Positions 22,005 to 33,376 of a DNA stretch of 64,000 nt are shown here, piece by piece. The position numbers and the translations under genes were made by a program. Each line of letters starts with the position of its first letter. Within the stretch, counting starts at the first letter, position 1. Location: positions 44,035,026 through 44,099,025 of the forward strand of contig OY743176.1 in NCBI GenBank assembly GCA_963555705.1, written 5' to 3'. The notes under the pieces were generated by a model, which ran no database searches, was not told the origin of the DNA, and saw only the letters and a list, made by a program, of their open reading frames with translations. The DNA comes from Ligustrum vulgare. Taxonomy: Eukaryota; Streptophyta; Magnoliopsida; Lamiales; Oleaceae.

Positions 22005-24110
22005 GTAGAAAATCACACATAAGAGACTATTTACATACATAAGTGACTATTTACATACAAAAGCTAGCATATCAAAATATTCACTGAAGAGTGTGTTTCC
22101 TTGTGATAATTTAAATATAAAGGAAACTGATTTTCTTGTGCCAGCTTTAGTTTTTTCCTAATCTAACTTCTGATGGAATTTTTTGTTTGATGGAGAGTTA
22201 ACATCATCTGGTTGGAACAGGGATCGTTTTGCTTGAGGAGAATTTGATGTAATGTCGATAGTTGTGGAGCATGCACTTGAATCTGCTGGAGTGAGGGATT
22301 CGTAATTGCTGATGTCTGAATCAAGAAGTTTGTTGCTGTCTGGGATGTATTTTTGCAAGCCAATAACTTCAAATTTGTAACCAGCAATGTATGTTTGTGA
22401 AGAGGCAGCTTTACCACGTTCATTTGGAGCTAGTGTAGCTGGACTTGACTTAGAAGATATGTGGTTCTTCAATCTCCAGTCGAATATTTTTTGCAACATC
22501 AGTATCCTGTATTGATTTATATAATTAAAGTTGAAATAGAATAAATTTTTTTTAACAGAAGTTTTTATTTATAAAAATATATAATGCTAAATTTTGAATA
22601 CTTACACTTCGAGTGTAGCCCATCATCTTAAAAGCAGTACATTTGAAATATTCCTCTGCTACCTCTCCCATGATTGATGCTCCAATGGTACCTGTATTGT
22701 CTTGAATTTCAATATCTGCACATGCCCTGAAATATTTTTAAGGAAGAAGAAATTAGTGTAATTTGTTAATATAGTATGTTTATGAAGTTGAATGTTTAGC
22801 AAAAGTACCTTGGTATAGCCATTGAATTTGGATTTTTACAATATCTGCAAAAGAAAGTCTGACCAGCGACTGATGTATTGGCCAATGTAAAGCAACCGGT
22901 GCATGACATATACCAGAATGGAGAGCTGTGCATTTTCATAATTGCAGTGCCTTTTATCCAAAAGTACTTTTTATGCAACTGTAATATGTTGTTAGGAAAG
23001 TAATGTAAAGGCATTAATTAGTTGTTTTCTTAATGTAATATAAAAAATATAAATTCAATTATAATAATACAAATATGCAGAGTTTTTGTTTGTAGTTTGT
23101 TGGTTCATTTTACCTGATCTTGAATGTCTCCAATATTTGTATAACTTGTGTCTTCTGAAGCCTTTATTTTCTTTGGAGTCATGTAACCTTTTTGTGAAAT
23201 TAGAGCACCAATGGTATCATAATTGTCATCTATCCTGTATATTACATAGAGCAATAGAAGTTACATGATGTGTTATCTTATTGTTAAATAATATTGATAG
23301 ACCTATTGAAATATATAAAGTTTTACCATTTTCGGAATTCAGCGACTTGAACAAAAGGAAATTTTATGTAGAAATAACTATTCCCCGTGGTTGATAGTGA
23401 GAGTCCTACTCAAGAGAGAGTAATATTTTGTTATTTTACGTATAGTTTGAATATGATCTATTAGCTGTAAAAATGAACATTTAATTTAAAATCTTACCAT
23501 TATATGATGTTACCAGAAGATTTGTAGCAATGATGATAGGTCTTTTGGATAATTGTTGCATGATTTGAGGCCCCTCATTATCAGCATAAGAAGACCACAG
23601 CCTTAAAGTTATAGTTTCAAGACTGAAATTTTATTGAAGTTAGTGTTTAAAGTGAGTGCTCATGTTTAAATTAAGAGTTAAGTATATTTATATGAACTAT
23701 ATACTATATAAAGCAAGTATTCAAACATTTTGTCCATGAGAATCACATCTTATATCATGAATTCATTTCCAGTTTTGGTATACAAAGGCTTCTTTGCTTT
23801 CATCTCTATCACCATTGCCATAATTCCTAAAAGAGTAAAATCATATTATAATAGATAAGAATTTGTAGCAGATGATGTGACAGAAGTTTATATTGTGTAA
23901 TTATTATTATATGTCTTTACATATGGTAGATTAAGTATAAAAAGGATTTCACAGTTGAAGTGAGGTCGAATTAATATTTTTTTGTGTGAAAAAATTGTTT
24001 ATTCTCTCATTTTAAAATACATAATTGTTTAAAGATCTAATTCAACTAAGAAATAATGATATATTTGATTCTTATAGTGAAGAATCAATGATATTGTATT
24101 TTATATCCCT

Positions 24111-26574
24111 ACTATATATAAAATCTACTTGTAAAATTACTATTCATGGACGATAAATGACGACTTATGAAAATCAGGAAACGTGTTTTTCCTTTTTTTT
24201 TTTTGGTTTTTCCCTTCTCCGGTTCTTTCATATCCATATACACGTCCATCTCTTGTCTTGCCTTTTCATTTCTCTGTCTTGCTTTTTCTCTCTTTCTCTC
24301 TCTATGTGTTCGAGAGTCTTCCTCCGTTGAACAGTCTTCTGCTCAAAGGTTTACTACGCCGATTGTGCAATCACAACATCAAAGGTTGGTTTTTTTCCCT
24401 CTTCCGTTTTGTGTGTGTATTTTCCCTCAGTTCTCCCCCGATTCTAATGTAGTTATGATTGCAGGTCGTTCGTGTGTGGGGTTGCTTTGTATTTTTTCTT
24501 GCAGTCGACGGTAAGGGTTTTTTGTTCTTTATTTATTTATTATAATTTTTTTTTGTGAAGATATATTTTTTCACCTGCTTTAGGGTTTCGATTTCCATGC
24601 TCTCTTTCCGTCGACAATCGTTGTTTGTTGATCATGGTTTTTTCGGGTTTTTTTTTTCCCGTAATTTTTTTTTCTGGTTATGCGTTCCTCAGTGAAAAGG
24701 GTTTTTGTGAAATATGTAGTTCTGCGTTCTTGTTTTCTTTCTTTTCTTTTCTTTTTTTTTTTCCTTTTCCATTTTTTTTTTTTTACTTTAGCTTTCTGTT
24801 GAATTTTTGTTCTGTCCGTTTTTTCATTGTACATGTGTTTGTTTGTGTGTAATATTGTTTATTCTATTGTACTTCTTATCTTATAATGAAAAGAACTTCT
24901 ATAGGACCTTTATGTATGTTCAACATTGCTATATAACTCAAGAAATTTTGGGGGAACTTTTACATCGCCTACAAAAAACTCAAACTTTTGGATAACACTT
25001 TATTATATACTTAAACAGATTTTCTATACTTTTATTTATACATTAATTTTTTAAAAATTTTGCTGTCTTATAAATTCTGTTACATTAATTTTTTTTTTTA
25101 AATTTTGCTGTCTTATAAATTCTGTGGAATGCAGTTGATGTGATTATATAGAGGGTGTAAATAAAGAAAAAGGAAAGGACAAGAGATGATCACATTGACT
25201 TACAGTTTGGAGAAGACTATTAAATGCTTTTTTCTGCTTTTTTTTCATCACTATGATATGATTGCTTGTGTATTCACTAGAATTGTTCGCTGAGATAAAG
25301 AATTTATTCACGATTTTATCTGCGCAGCCAGTTTGCGTTGGTCAATGATCAGCTCACTTTTTTTATTTTCACTCAAGCCCAAAGAATTATGTCGTTGTCA
25401 CTGATTGTTTATTGGATGGTGAATAGAATAGTTTGTTCATCTAAAGTCTTGTCCTACTTCATTTTTGGTTTATTTTATTTACTATTAATGCAATTTGAGA
25501 GTTATGTACTTGCAGTTGATGTATATCCAAGGTTTCTCCCTTTCCAATTTGCCTGTTCTCTTCATTCTTACGTTCTTAAGCTCTTTGATTTTTAGTTTAT
25601 TTGCATGTGGATGTCTAGATTAGTGTTGATTCTTTATTTTTTTTATTATTTCTTCTTAAATGGATGTCAATGTTGTTGGTTTTTCTTTGACATTGCATTA
25701 AATTGTGTTTAGTATTCAAGAATTCTTGTTTTTTATATATGGTTTTATGGATTGCTTCTCATTTTTAAAAGGTAGTTTTTTGTGATTAATAAATGAAAAA
25801 CAAGTTTTAAATTTTGTATAGTGCAATTGGTTTATTCCACTTATCTCTTGAAGTTGTAGACATGCTTGCTATATGTCAGTTTCAATCATTTTTTTTGTCT
25901 ACTTAAAATTAATCTATTTTATCCATGTGTGTAGTTTAATTTTAAGGTATATTGCTCTTGTTAGATTTAGCATGTCAGTTACTGTCTACCATTTCTACCT
26001 TGTCAAGGCTTTTTTTTTTTTCTCTACAGGTTGTACATGTTGTTTGCTACATAGTATAGTAGAGAAAAGTGTGTCACATTTATCAATCTTGAGTTCTTTT
26101 TCTTTAGTATAGCTCTCGTTTTGCATTTAGATTTATTAGAGGTGTATTAACTAATATGATTTCTAAATAGTCTTTTTTTTGTTTGTGTGTGTGTATGTGT
26201 GTCTGTAAGACAGAGATAGAGTTTTTTTGCTTGTTATGAGTTCTAAATTATAGTTTTTTTTGTTTCTAGCATTTTTTTAAGTAACGCTTCTATTTTATTA
26301 TGTAAAGTTAACAAGAATCTACTATCATAATGATTTTTAATGATTATATTTTTATTTGGACTAAATTGTGAATTTGAAATTATTTTAATACTACCTTTTA
26401 TTATTATCGCTGATGCTTTTTTTTCTTGCCTACTTACAACGATTAGATATGTTTGTGTTTTATTCTTTTTCCTTTTTCTGTTGATACTTACATATATTTG
26501 ATTTTTTGTGTTTTATTTATCTATTTCCTCTTTTCTTATTGATAACTAATTAACGGTAAAATGAAGGTTTTTTA
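24111..26574 (+). other. Helitron A 5' non-coding region
   Basis: About 2.5 kb with strong T/CT-rich tracts (24183-24305, 24640-24790) and no protein-like frame. Its T-rich, G-poor plus strand resembles long transcribed leaders and introns. The promoter was not pinpointed. Confidence 0.55.
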
Positions 26575-29257
26575 GTGATCAATATGTCCGATATTAAAAA
26601 AAGGGAAGCACGAAACCGACGACGAAGGAAATTATATGCTAAAAAAAAAAAAAGCAGGAGACATGTAATGATACGTCTATACGACATAGGCGTCGTACTG
26701 ATACTTTCCCTGGTTAGTTCTGCAAGTATATCGAATAAAAAACTCTCTTTAATTATTTTTTTTGTTAAATAAATTGCTTTTCCTATCTCTTAATTTGATA
26801 TTATTTATTCTTTTATTTTTAGAGGAAGGATCATCCACTGAATTTCTTGATATCGACAAAGATATTGAAATACAAGGTAAAAGTAGAGGCTTAAGGTCTC
26901 CATCATGTCGTTTTTTGTTATATATAGATTATTATTGTTACTTTCATTTTTTTGTATGATGTGATGTTAATTCTTCTTTAAACGTAATTCATTTTTTTAT
27001 ATACAGGGAACAATGATACTCAATTTATAAGGAAAGATGAAACGACTAGATCGAACATAAATAATAACTACTTTAACTACTCTGAAAAGATCAACAATGA
27101 AGAAGCTCACAATTTAAACATCTATAGTAATGTTCTTTCTGAGCCGTATATTTTACCTGATCCAACATTTTGTTCTTATTGTGATGCTAAAATTTTTTAT
27201 AAAGAAACAAAATGATTTTGTTGTTCAAATGGTGAAGTGAAATTATGTTTAAATTACATGCCTACAAAAATGGGTGAACTTTATTTGTCCAATTCTGATG
27301 CTTCATCTGATTTTAGAAATTTCTCAAGGACATACAACAACCATTTTGCTTTTACATCATTTGGTGTTAAGTATGACAAAGAATTGTGCAAAAATAATAA
27401 AGGAATATATACTTTCAGAGTCCAAGGTCAAGTGTATCATTGTGTTAATAATTTATTACCTTCAAATAATGAACCATCATATTTACACCTATATTTTTAT
27501 GATACTGAACATGAAATTGAAAATAGGCTTCGTTTTTCAGACAAGTTTATTGAATCTACAATTAAAAGAATTGTGGAAGTTTTAAAAGTGAATCCATATT
27601 CTCAATTTTTTCGTTCATTGAATAATCTCAAATCATTTGAATCATTAAATATTATCTTGAAATCTGACCCTTCTGTTGACCAAAGAATTTATAATAGACC
27701 TTCTATTTCTCAAGTTGCTGTGATTTGGGTTGATGATAACTCTTCATCAAATATAACTGCACGAGATATTCGTGTTTTTAGTCATGATGGGACTCCACAT
27801 CGTGTTCATTATTTTTACAACTGTTATGATCCACTTCAATATCCTTTGCTTTTTCCAAATGGTGAGCCTGGTTGGCATCAAGGAATAAAAAAACATTGTA
27901 GAAGTCAACCATCTCTCCAAAAAGCATCTATTCTTGATTTTAATTACATTACTACCCCTGAGGAGTCATTTGAAAGAGAGGAAACAGTAGCTATTAATTA
28001 TTTAAAAATATTACAAATAGTAGAATTTAAATATCTTTTCTTTTTTCATTTATAAGTTTATTATTTTTTTTCTTTTAATCGCAGCTCTAACAAAACGTTG
28101 TAAACGAGCTCAAGTTTCCTTGAGGGAATATTACTGCTATAAGTTGCAGATTAGAGATCCAGGTAACATCATCCTCCTTCATACTGGTAGATTGCTTCAA
28201 CAATATATAGTAGATATGTATATTAAAATAGAAACTTCTAGATTAGACTTCTTTAGAAAAAATCAACGTCAATTACGAGCAGACCTTTATCAAGGCATTG
28301 TTGATAGTGTTTCCTTGGGTGAAACTAGAGGATGTAAGATTGGTAAAAGGATTATTTTACCGTCATCATTCACTGGGGGACCTAGGGATAACACAAAGAA
28401 GTACATGGATGCGATGTCTTTAGTTCAACGATTTGGAAAACCTGACATTTTCCTTACAATTACATGTAATCCAAATTGGGTTGAAATAAAAAATGAATTA
28501 TTATACAATGATCAAACGCACAATCGTCCAGATTTAATTTCACGTATTTTTAAGGCTAAATTAGAAGAATTAAAAGACGATTTATTTGACAAGACTATAT
28601 TTGGTCCAATTGCAGCTTATATTTATGTCATTGAATTCCAAAAACGTGGATTACCTAACTCTCATTTTTTTACTTATCCTAAAGCATGGTTTTAAAATTA
28701 TATCAACAAAACAAATTGACAACATAGTTTCATGTGAAATTTCGTGTGAATCTAACAATTCTTATTTGCGTTCAAAAGTAATCAAACATATGATGCATGG
28801 ACCATGTGGTCAACTAAATCCAATTAATGTGTGTATGGAATACAATCAAACGTGTAAAAATAAATATTCTAAAGACTTCATCTCAAGTACTACCTTAAAC
28901 AACAATTCTTATCCACTATATCGTCGATCTAACAATGGTGAAAAAGTGAAGGTTAGAGGTCATTTTTTATATAATAGATGGGTTGTACCATATAACCCAT
29001 ATCTATTATCTAAGTTTGACTGTCATATTAATGTTGAAGTTTGCTCAATAGTAAAAGCTGTGAAATACTTGTACAAATATGTGTATAAAGGACATGATCG
29101 AATTAATTTTTCTATCAATAATGACGAACAAAATATTGAGGTAGATGAAATTAGTAAATTCCAAAGTGCTCGATGGATATCAGCACCTGAAGCAATTTGG
29201 AGAATTTACGGTTTCAATTTAAGTGAAAATTCTCCGTCTATCAGTCCCCATAAATGA
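26575..29257 (+). pseudogene. Helitron A Rep (HUH) protein, helicase missing
   Basis: Likely exons are 26575-about 26700 (basic KKREARNRRRRKLYAKKK), 26822-26875, 27006-28015 and 28084-29257. The Helitron-like N-terminal domain is clear (NNHFAFTSFGVKYDKELC; VHYFYNCYDPLQYPLLFPNG), followed by the Rep core (QRFGKPDIFLTITCNPNW) and YLYKYVYKGHDR with the tyrosines near the nicking site. The HUH motif, normally H-x-H after FQKRGLP, reads NSH, so a metal ligand is lost. TGA at 27213-27215 and one extra T in the run 28665-28671 (seven T against six in Helitron B) break the frame. The gene stops at 29257, where the helicase should begin. It cannot make an active Rep. Confidence 0.9.
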
Positions 29258-29384
29258 ATTCTTCAAATTCTCTGAAGTTATTTATATTTATATACTACAA
29301 CTGTATCAATTCTTATTCCTGAAGCAATACATTATTTATCTATGATATGATATGATATGAATTAATCAATACATTTTCTTACAG

Positions 29385-30287
29385 TTTCATCAAACTCGAT
29401 TTTGGGTTAAAGGTTGTGCAACAGTGAACATGAATACCTCTCCATTTTGGTACATGAGTTGTAACATTTGTTTTAGATCTTCTTGTGCCACGACCGCCGA
29501 AGAAAACTATGATTGCCACTATTGTAACACAACTAATGTAACATCAATCCCCAGGTTTCTCTCTCATCAATTTATATAAACCTTAGTTATATACTTATAG
29601 AAATAGAAGATACTACTCCTATTGTTATTTTCAATATAGTCATCATTTTCCTCCTATAATTTAAATAACATTCTTCCTTTTTAACTACGCATCTACCATT
29701 TCATTTGATCCTTATTATTTTTTCATTAGAGCAAGAGCTGAAATTCATATAGAGGATGAGACTGGAACTTTACCAGCCTCAGTCATGGGAGAAATAGCAG
29801 AAGATTATCTACAATGCTCAGCTTTTAAATTGATGGGAATTTATAAAGGGGTCAGCACCTTCTTTATGATCATTCCATTTTTTATATGATGACAATCACT
29901 TACTGTCTACAAATATTTACACTTATGACTTCAAATCACTTTTTACAGAGAATCAATGATGGAAAAATAAGGCTGAACATTGAAGATCAGTACATTTTTT
30001 ACATAAAGGCTATTCCAATGTCACATAGTCCAGGTGATCGTGGAAAGGCACAATTGACAACTTCCCAGCCTGTTTATAAATTTGAAGTTGTTTCCCTTGA
30101 AGAATATGTCCCGAGTAAGTTCAAGCAATCTCATATAGTGACAACTGTTGATAGCTCTTCAGTAGTTCCAAGCACACCTGATGCAGTCACTACTGTTGTT
30201 CATTCTTCATCATCACCTCCAGCTAAAAGGACTTTATTCTCACTTGATGCTGCAATGTCGCCAACAAAAAAGAAATCAAGTGATTAA
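29385..30287 (+). pseudogene. Helitron A RPA70-like C-terminal fragment
   Basis: Three exons join in phase: 29385-29554 with the zinc ribbon (MSCNICF, CHYCN), 29730-29850 with an OB-fold strand region (EDETGTLPASVMGE), and 29949-30287 ending in a Ser/Pro-rich tail with PAKRTLF. The same tail motif AKRSLF occurs in Helitron B's protein, so the two are homologous but far apart. The N-terminal OB-folds are absent and exon 29385 begins at a splice acceptor with no donor exon of its own gene upstream. The remaining exons contain no stop. It might be spliced to the Rep remnant as a chimeric transcript; that is a guess. Confidence 0.75.
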
Positions 30288-31282
30288 CTTGATTAGAATT
30301 TCTTGGGCAACACTCTTTTGTATTATGAACTATATATTTTTTATCTTTTGATTGCCACTGGTGCTGTATTTAAATGATGATGAAAAATCACCAGTCTGAA
30401 CATCTGAGTTGGATTTATGTTTATGTCAGGTTTCCATTCTAAAATCTCCCTGGTTACCATAGGTCTGTTTTGTAAAACTCTCTAGGAACTACTCCTCTTG
30501 TGGACTAGCTCATGATTATGTAAATGTTAATTGTGAATGGTTGTAATCCTGATTTTTCTTCTGTGAGAGAAGTGCTTTAAAATGCATACAACTGATTATT
30601 TTTAGTTCAATTACTATGTTTGTAAAACTTTAGTATTACGTTTATGTGAAGTTTTCATTTTACAATTTTCCTTGTTGCCAAAACTCTGGTAAGCAAAAAA
30701 AACTCTGTGAACAGGTTCTTTTCTGCACCAACTCAGGATTATGGAAGTGTTAATTATGAATGGGTTACAATCCAGATTTCTCGTGTGAAGTGCTTTACAC
30801 TACAGTCTGCTCATTTTTTAACTTCAATTCCAACGTTTGTAAGTTTTAATTCAGTATACTTAAAGTACTACAAAAACCAGTTTCTATATAAATTTATTAT
30901 AGTTATTTCTTTACCCAGCATTGTTAGTTAGTTCAATAATTTTTGATCATTACTTAAGCATCAAATATCATTCAATCACATGAAATTCCAAAAAAAATTT
31001 GTACATACTAGCATGTAATCTATATAATTAACCTTATATAAGTATATACCAAATAACATTTCACTTTTTATTAACGTGTTTCCCGGTATTAAAGCAATCA
31101 ATCAACTTGTAAAAACTAATCAATCTGAAAACCTAATCAATAGTAATTGATTTTCAATTTTAATTCACATCAAATTGAAACAATAGATTATATCCAACAT
31201 TCATGTTACTTAATATATACTAAAAAATAACAGTTTTTTAAAGTACTAATCCCACGCGAATAAACACATATATAAATTATTT
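30288..31282 (+). other. Helitron A 3' non-coding region
   Basis: About 1 kb from the RPA stop to the terminal hairpin. Two diverged copies of a TTTGTAAAACT(CT)...GAACTACTCC/CAGGTTCTT-type segment (around 30410-30560 and 30640-30800) suggest an internal duplication. No gene is seen. Confidence 0.55.
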
Positions 31283-31308
31283 CGTGCAACGCACGTAAAC
31301 TCAACTAG
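31283..31308 (+). other. Helitron A 3' hairpin and CTAG terminus
   Basis: CGTGC (31283-31287), loop AAC, GCACG (31291-31295), then nine bases and CTAG. It matches the expected plant Helitron 3' structure. Confidence 0.85.
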
Positions 31309-31789
31309 TAGTCGAAAGAAAAATAATATATTTTTAAATTTAAATTACGTAATAGTCAAGTGAGGGGGTAAGGGAACAATTATAGAGATAAAAAAGTGCA
31401 AGAGAGAAAATTTGATGTGAAAGAATAAGAAAAAATGTTTAGCGTAGATATATAAAATGTAAAGTGGACTTACCATTTTTAATTGCTTCATTCATGTATG
31501 GACGTAAGTTAGAGAGTGGTACCAATTTAAATGATGAAAAGAGTAAGTCATAGTGAAGTTCATCAGGAAGCTGTACTCGAGTACTTCCTGAGACAGTCCA
31601 TTGAATTTCTCCTTCATATTCCCTGTACCTTTCTGGGGCAAGTTTAACATTTGCATTTGAGATAAGATAAGTATTTCCAAGCACAAAATCATCCTGGAAT
31701 GCAGCAATGTGGCGTTTCCATATCCTTGTACGCACTTTGTTACCCTATAAAGAACAATACAGGAAGCTTGTTCTTAAATATATGTGATA

Positions 31790-31795
<6 letters not shown>

Positions 31796-31848
<53 letters not shown>
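31796..31848. repeat. (TA)n microsatellite in RPA intron
   Basis: About 53 bp of uninterrupted TA between RPA exons 1 and 2 of Helitron B. Confidence 0.95.
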
Positions 31849-31852
<4 letters not shown>

Positions 31853-32956
31853 AATGGTTAGAAATAGATGGAAAGATATAAAGAGATGTGTAACATGTTC
31901 TTTCTAAATATGAACAGATTCTTTTTAGCATTTATTACTATGTATTACATAGAGAGAAACTAAGAAACCATTAATTATAAAGTTCATAAATATCACCTTT
32001 TCATCCATTAATACCACAATTTGGTATCTAATTGATGAAGAAACCGAAATTCTTGGGGCAGTTTTGGCAGGAACAATAACTTTTGCAGACCATTCTTCTT
32101 CACCAATCAGAATTTCTGGAATGAACTTGATTGGCCATAGTTTTGTGTCCTGTAAAATAGAAGAATTTACAGGGTGTATATACATGTATGTGTATATGTA
32201 CATTTTTTGTTTGTTTGTTTGTGTACATAAGAAGTGAAGTGGAGTGAAGTAATAAAGAAGAGTACCTGTTTTCACCAATCTATTCTTACCTTCGTTTTTT
32301 TTACCTTCTCTAGAATTGATTTACAGGAAATATTATGTTCTTTACCTTCTATTGAATTGATTTACAGGAAATGTATTTGTATTTGGAGGATATTTGGAAG
32401 GCTAAATATATATTTATCTTTTGTATGAATAATTGTAGTACTAATGCATTAAATGCTGTCAATCAATTGACGTTGTTGTGAATAGTACAATTTTTTTTTT
32501 TTGTAATTGAATAATAATTTGTTTTGATCTATTAAATTAGAAGTAATATTTTTATAATATAAAATAAAAAGGTGAAAAATACAGACTAATTTTCTAATTG
32601 ATTGTACTTGTAAGGTATTTAATGTTAACAGTAGATATGATATTCTTGTGTGTCATGTATGTTCACTGGAAAGTTGTTTTATTATTAAAAAATAAGATAT
32701 TTGGTATAGATATATTAATAAAATATGCAATGGTATGAGAGAGTTGTAAGAGGCATGTGAAGTAATGAAAAGATGCAAGTAACCATAATAAATGCACTGT
32801 AAGATTCCTTTTGAGAAAATGAAAGGTATGCTGCGATGTGGCAAAAAAAGTATGTAAATTTCAAATAAAATTTGATGCCAGATTTTTCACAATAAATGCT
32901 TGTCTGTGATGAAATTTAACAAAGATTTAGATTTGAAAATTAATTGGAAAATGAGC

Positions 32957-33042
<86 letters not shown>
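32957..33042. repeat. (TA)n-(GA)n compound microsatellite
   Basis: A TA run of about 22 bp passes directly into about 60 bp of GA repeats. Confidence 0.95.
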
Positions 33043-33044
<2 letters not shown>

Positions 33045-33326
33045 ATAAGCAAAATTAACGTTTCAACTAAAATAAGGCAGTGTATAAAATCGATAAAAAA
33101 ATGCTTGTCTGTGATCAAATGTAGCAAAGATTTTGATATAAAATTTATATATTGGGAAAAGAGATAGCAAGTATTTGATAAATTATTTATAAATCAGTTT
33201 ATAAAAAATAAAAAATTTCAAATCACTTTTTAAATACACACATTTTTTATCTCTAATTTTTAATTACATATTTTGCTAAAAATTCATAAATAAATCAATT
33301 TATAAATTGCTACAATGTTACTAATC

Positions 33327-33327
<1 letters not shown>

Positions 33328-33374
<47 letters not shown>
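33328..33374. repeat. (TTA)n microsatellite
   Basis: About 15 uninterrupted TTA units in non-coding Helitron B sequence. Confidence 0.95.

Positions 33375-33376
<2 letters not shown>

Larger units (their letters stand above)
24106..31308 (+). mobile_element. Helitron A, non-autonomous, inserted in Helitron B
   Basis: It starts TCCCTACTATATATAAAATC after an A (24105) and ends CTAG (31305-31308) before a T (31309), the required A|T target. A 3' hairpin CGTGC-AAC-GCACG lies at 31283-31295. Plus-strand genes are a broken Rep region (26575-29257) and the C-terminal half of an RPA-like gene (29385-30287). The PIF1 helicase and the RPA N-terminus are absent, removed by one deletion near 29240-29384. 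The element lies in the intron between exons 2 and 3 of B's RPA gene, in the opposite orientation. Both ends look well preserved. Confidence 0.9.
22158..32151 (-). pseudogene. Helitron B RPA70-like ssDNA-binding protein, split by Helitron A
   Basis: Minus-strand exons are 32151-31997, 31744-31474, then 23826-about 23733, 23622-23498, about 23409-23327, 23234-23114, 22978-22809, 22726-22616 and 22506-22158. The first two form an OB-fold (IRYQIVVLMDEK; KVRTRIWKRHIAAFQDDF), the middle ones the second OB-fold (LETITLRLWSSYADNEG), and 22978-22809 a zinc ribbon with C-x2-C pairs (MSCTGCF, FCRYCK). The tail is low-complexity, Ser/Pro-rich. RPA-like proteins are encoded by plant Helitrons and probably protect displaced single strands. 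The 7.2 kb gap between exons 2 and 3 is an intron holding Helitron A. TAA at 23750-23752 breaks exon 3, so it is likely dead. Exon ends rest on GT/AG and phase; exons upstream of 32151 may be missed. Confidence 0.75.

Noticed and set aside
24167..24852. Open frames in a CT/T-rich tract, both strands
   Set aside because: Low-complexity composition (Phe/Ser/Leu on plus, Lys/Arg on minus) from pyrimidine runs; no homology pattern.
31439..31744. Intact stand-alone host RPA gene
   Set aside because: The exons lie between Helitron termini, match the Helitron RPA type, and the downstream exon carries a stop.
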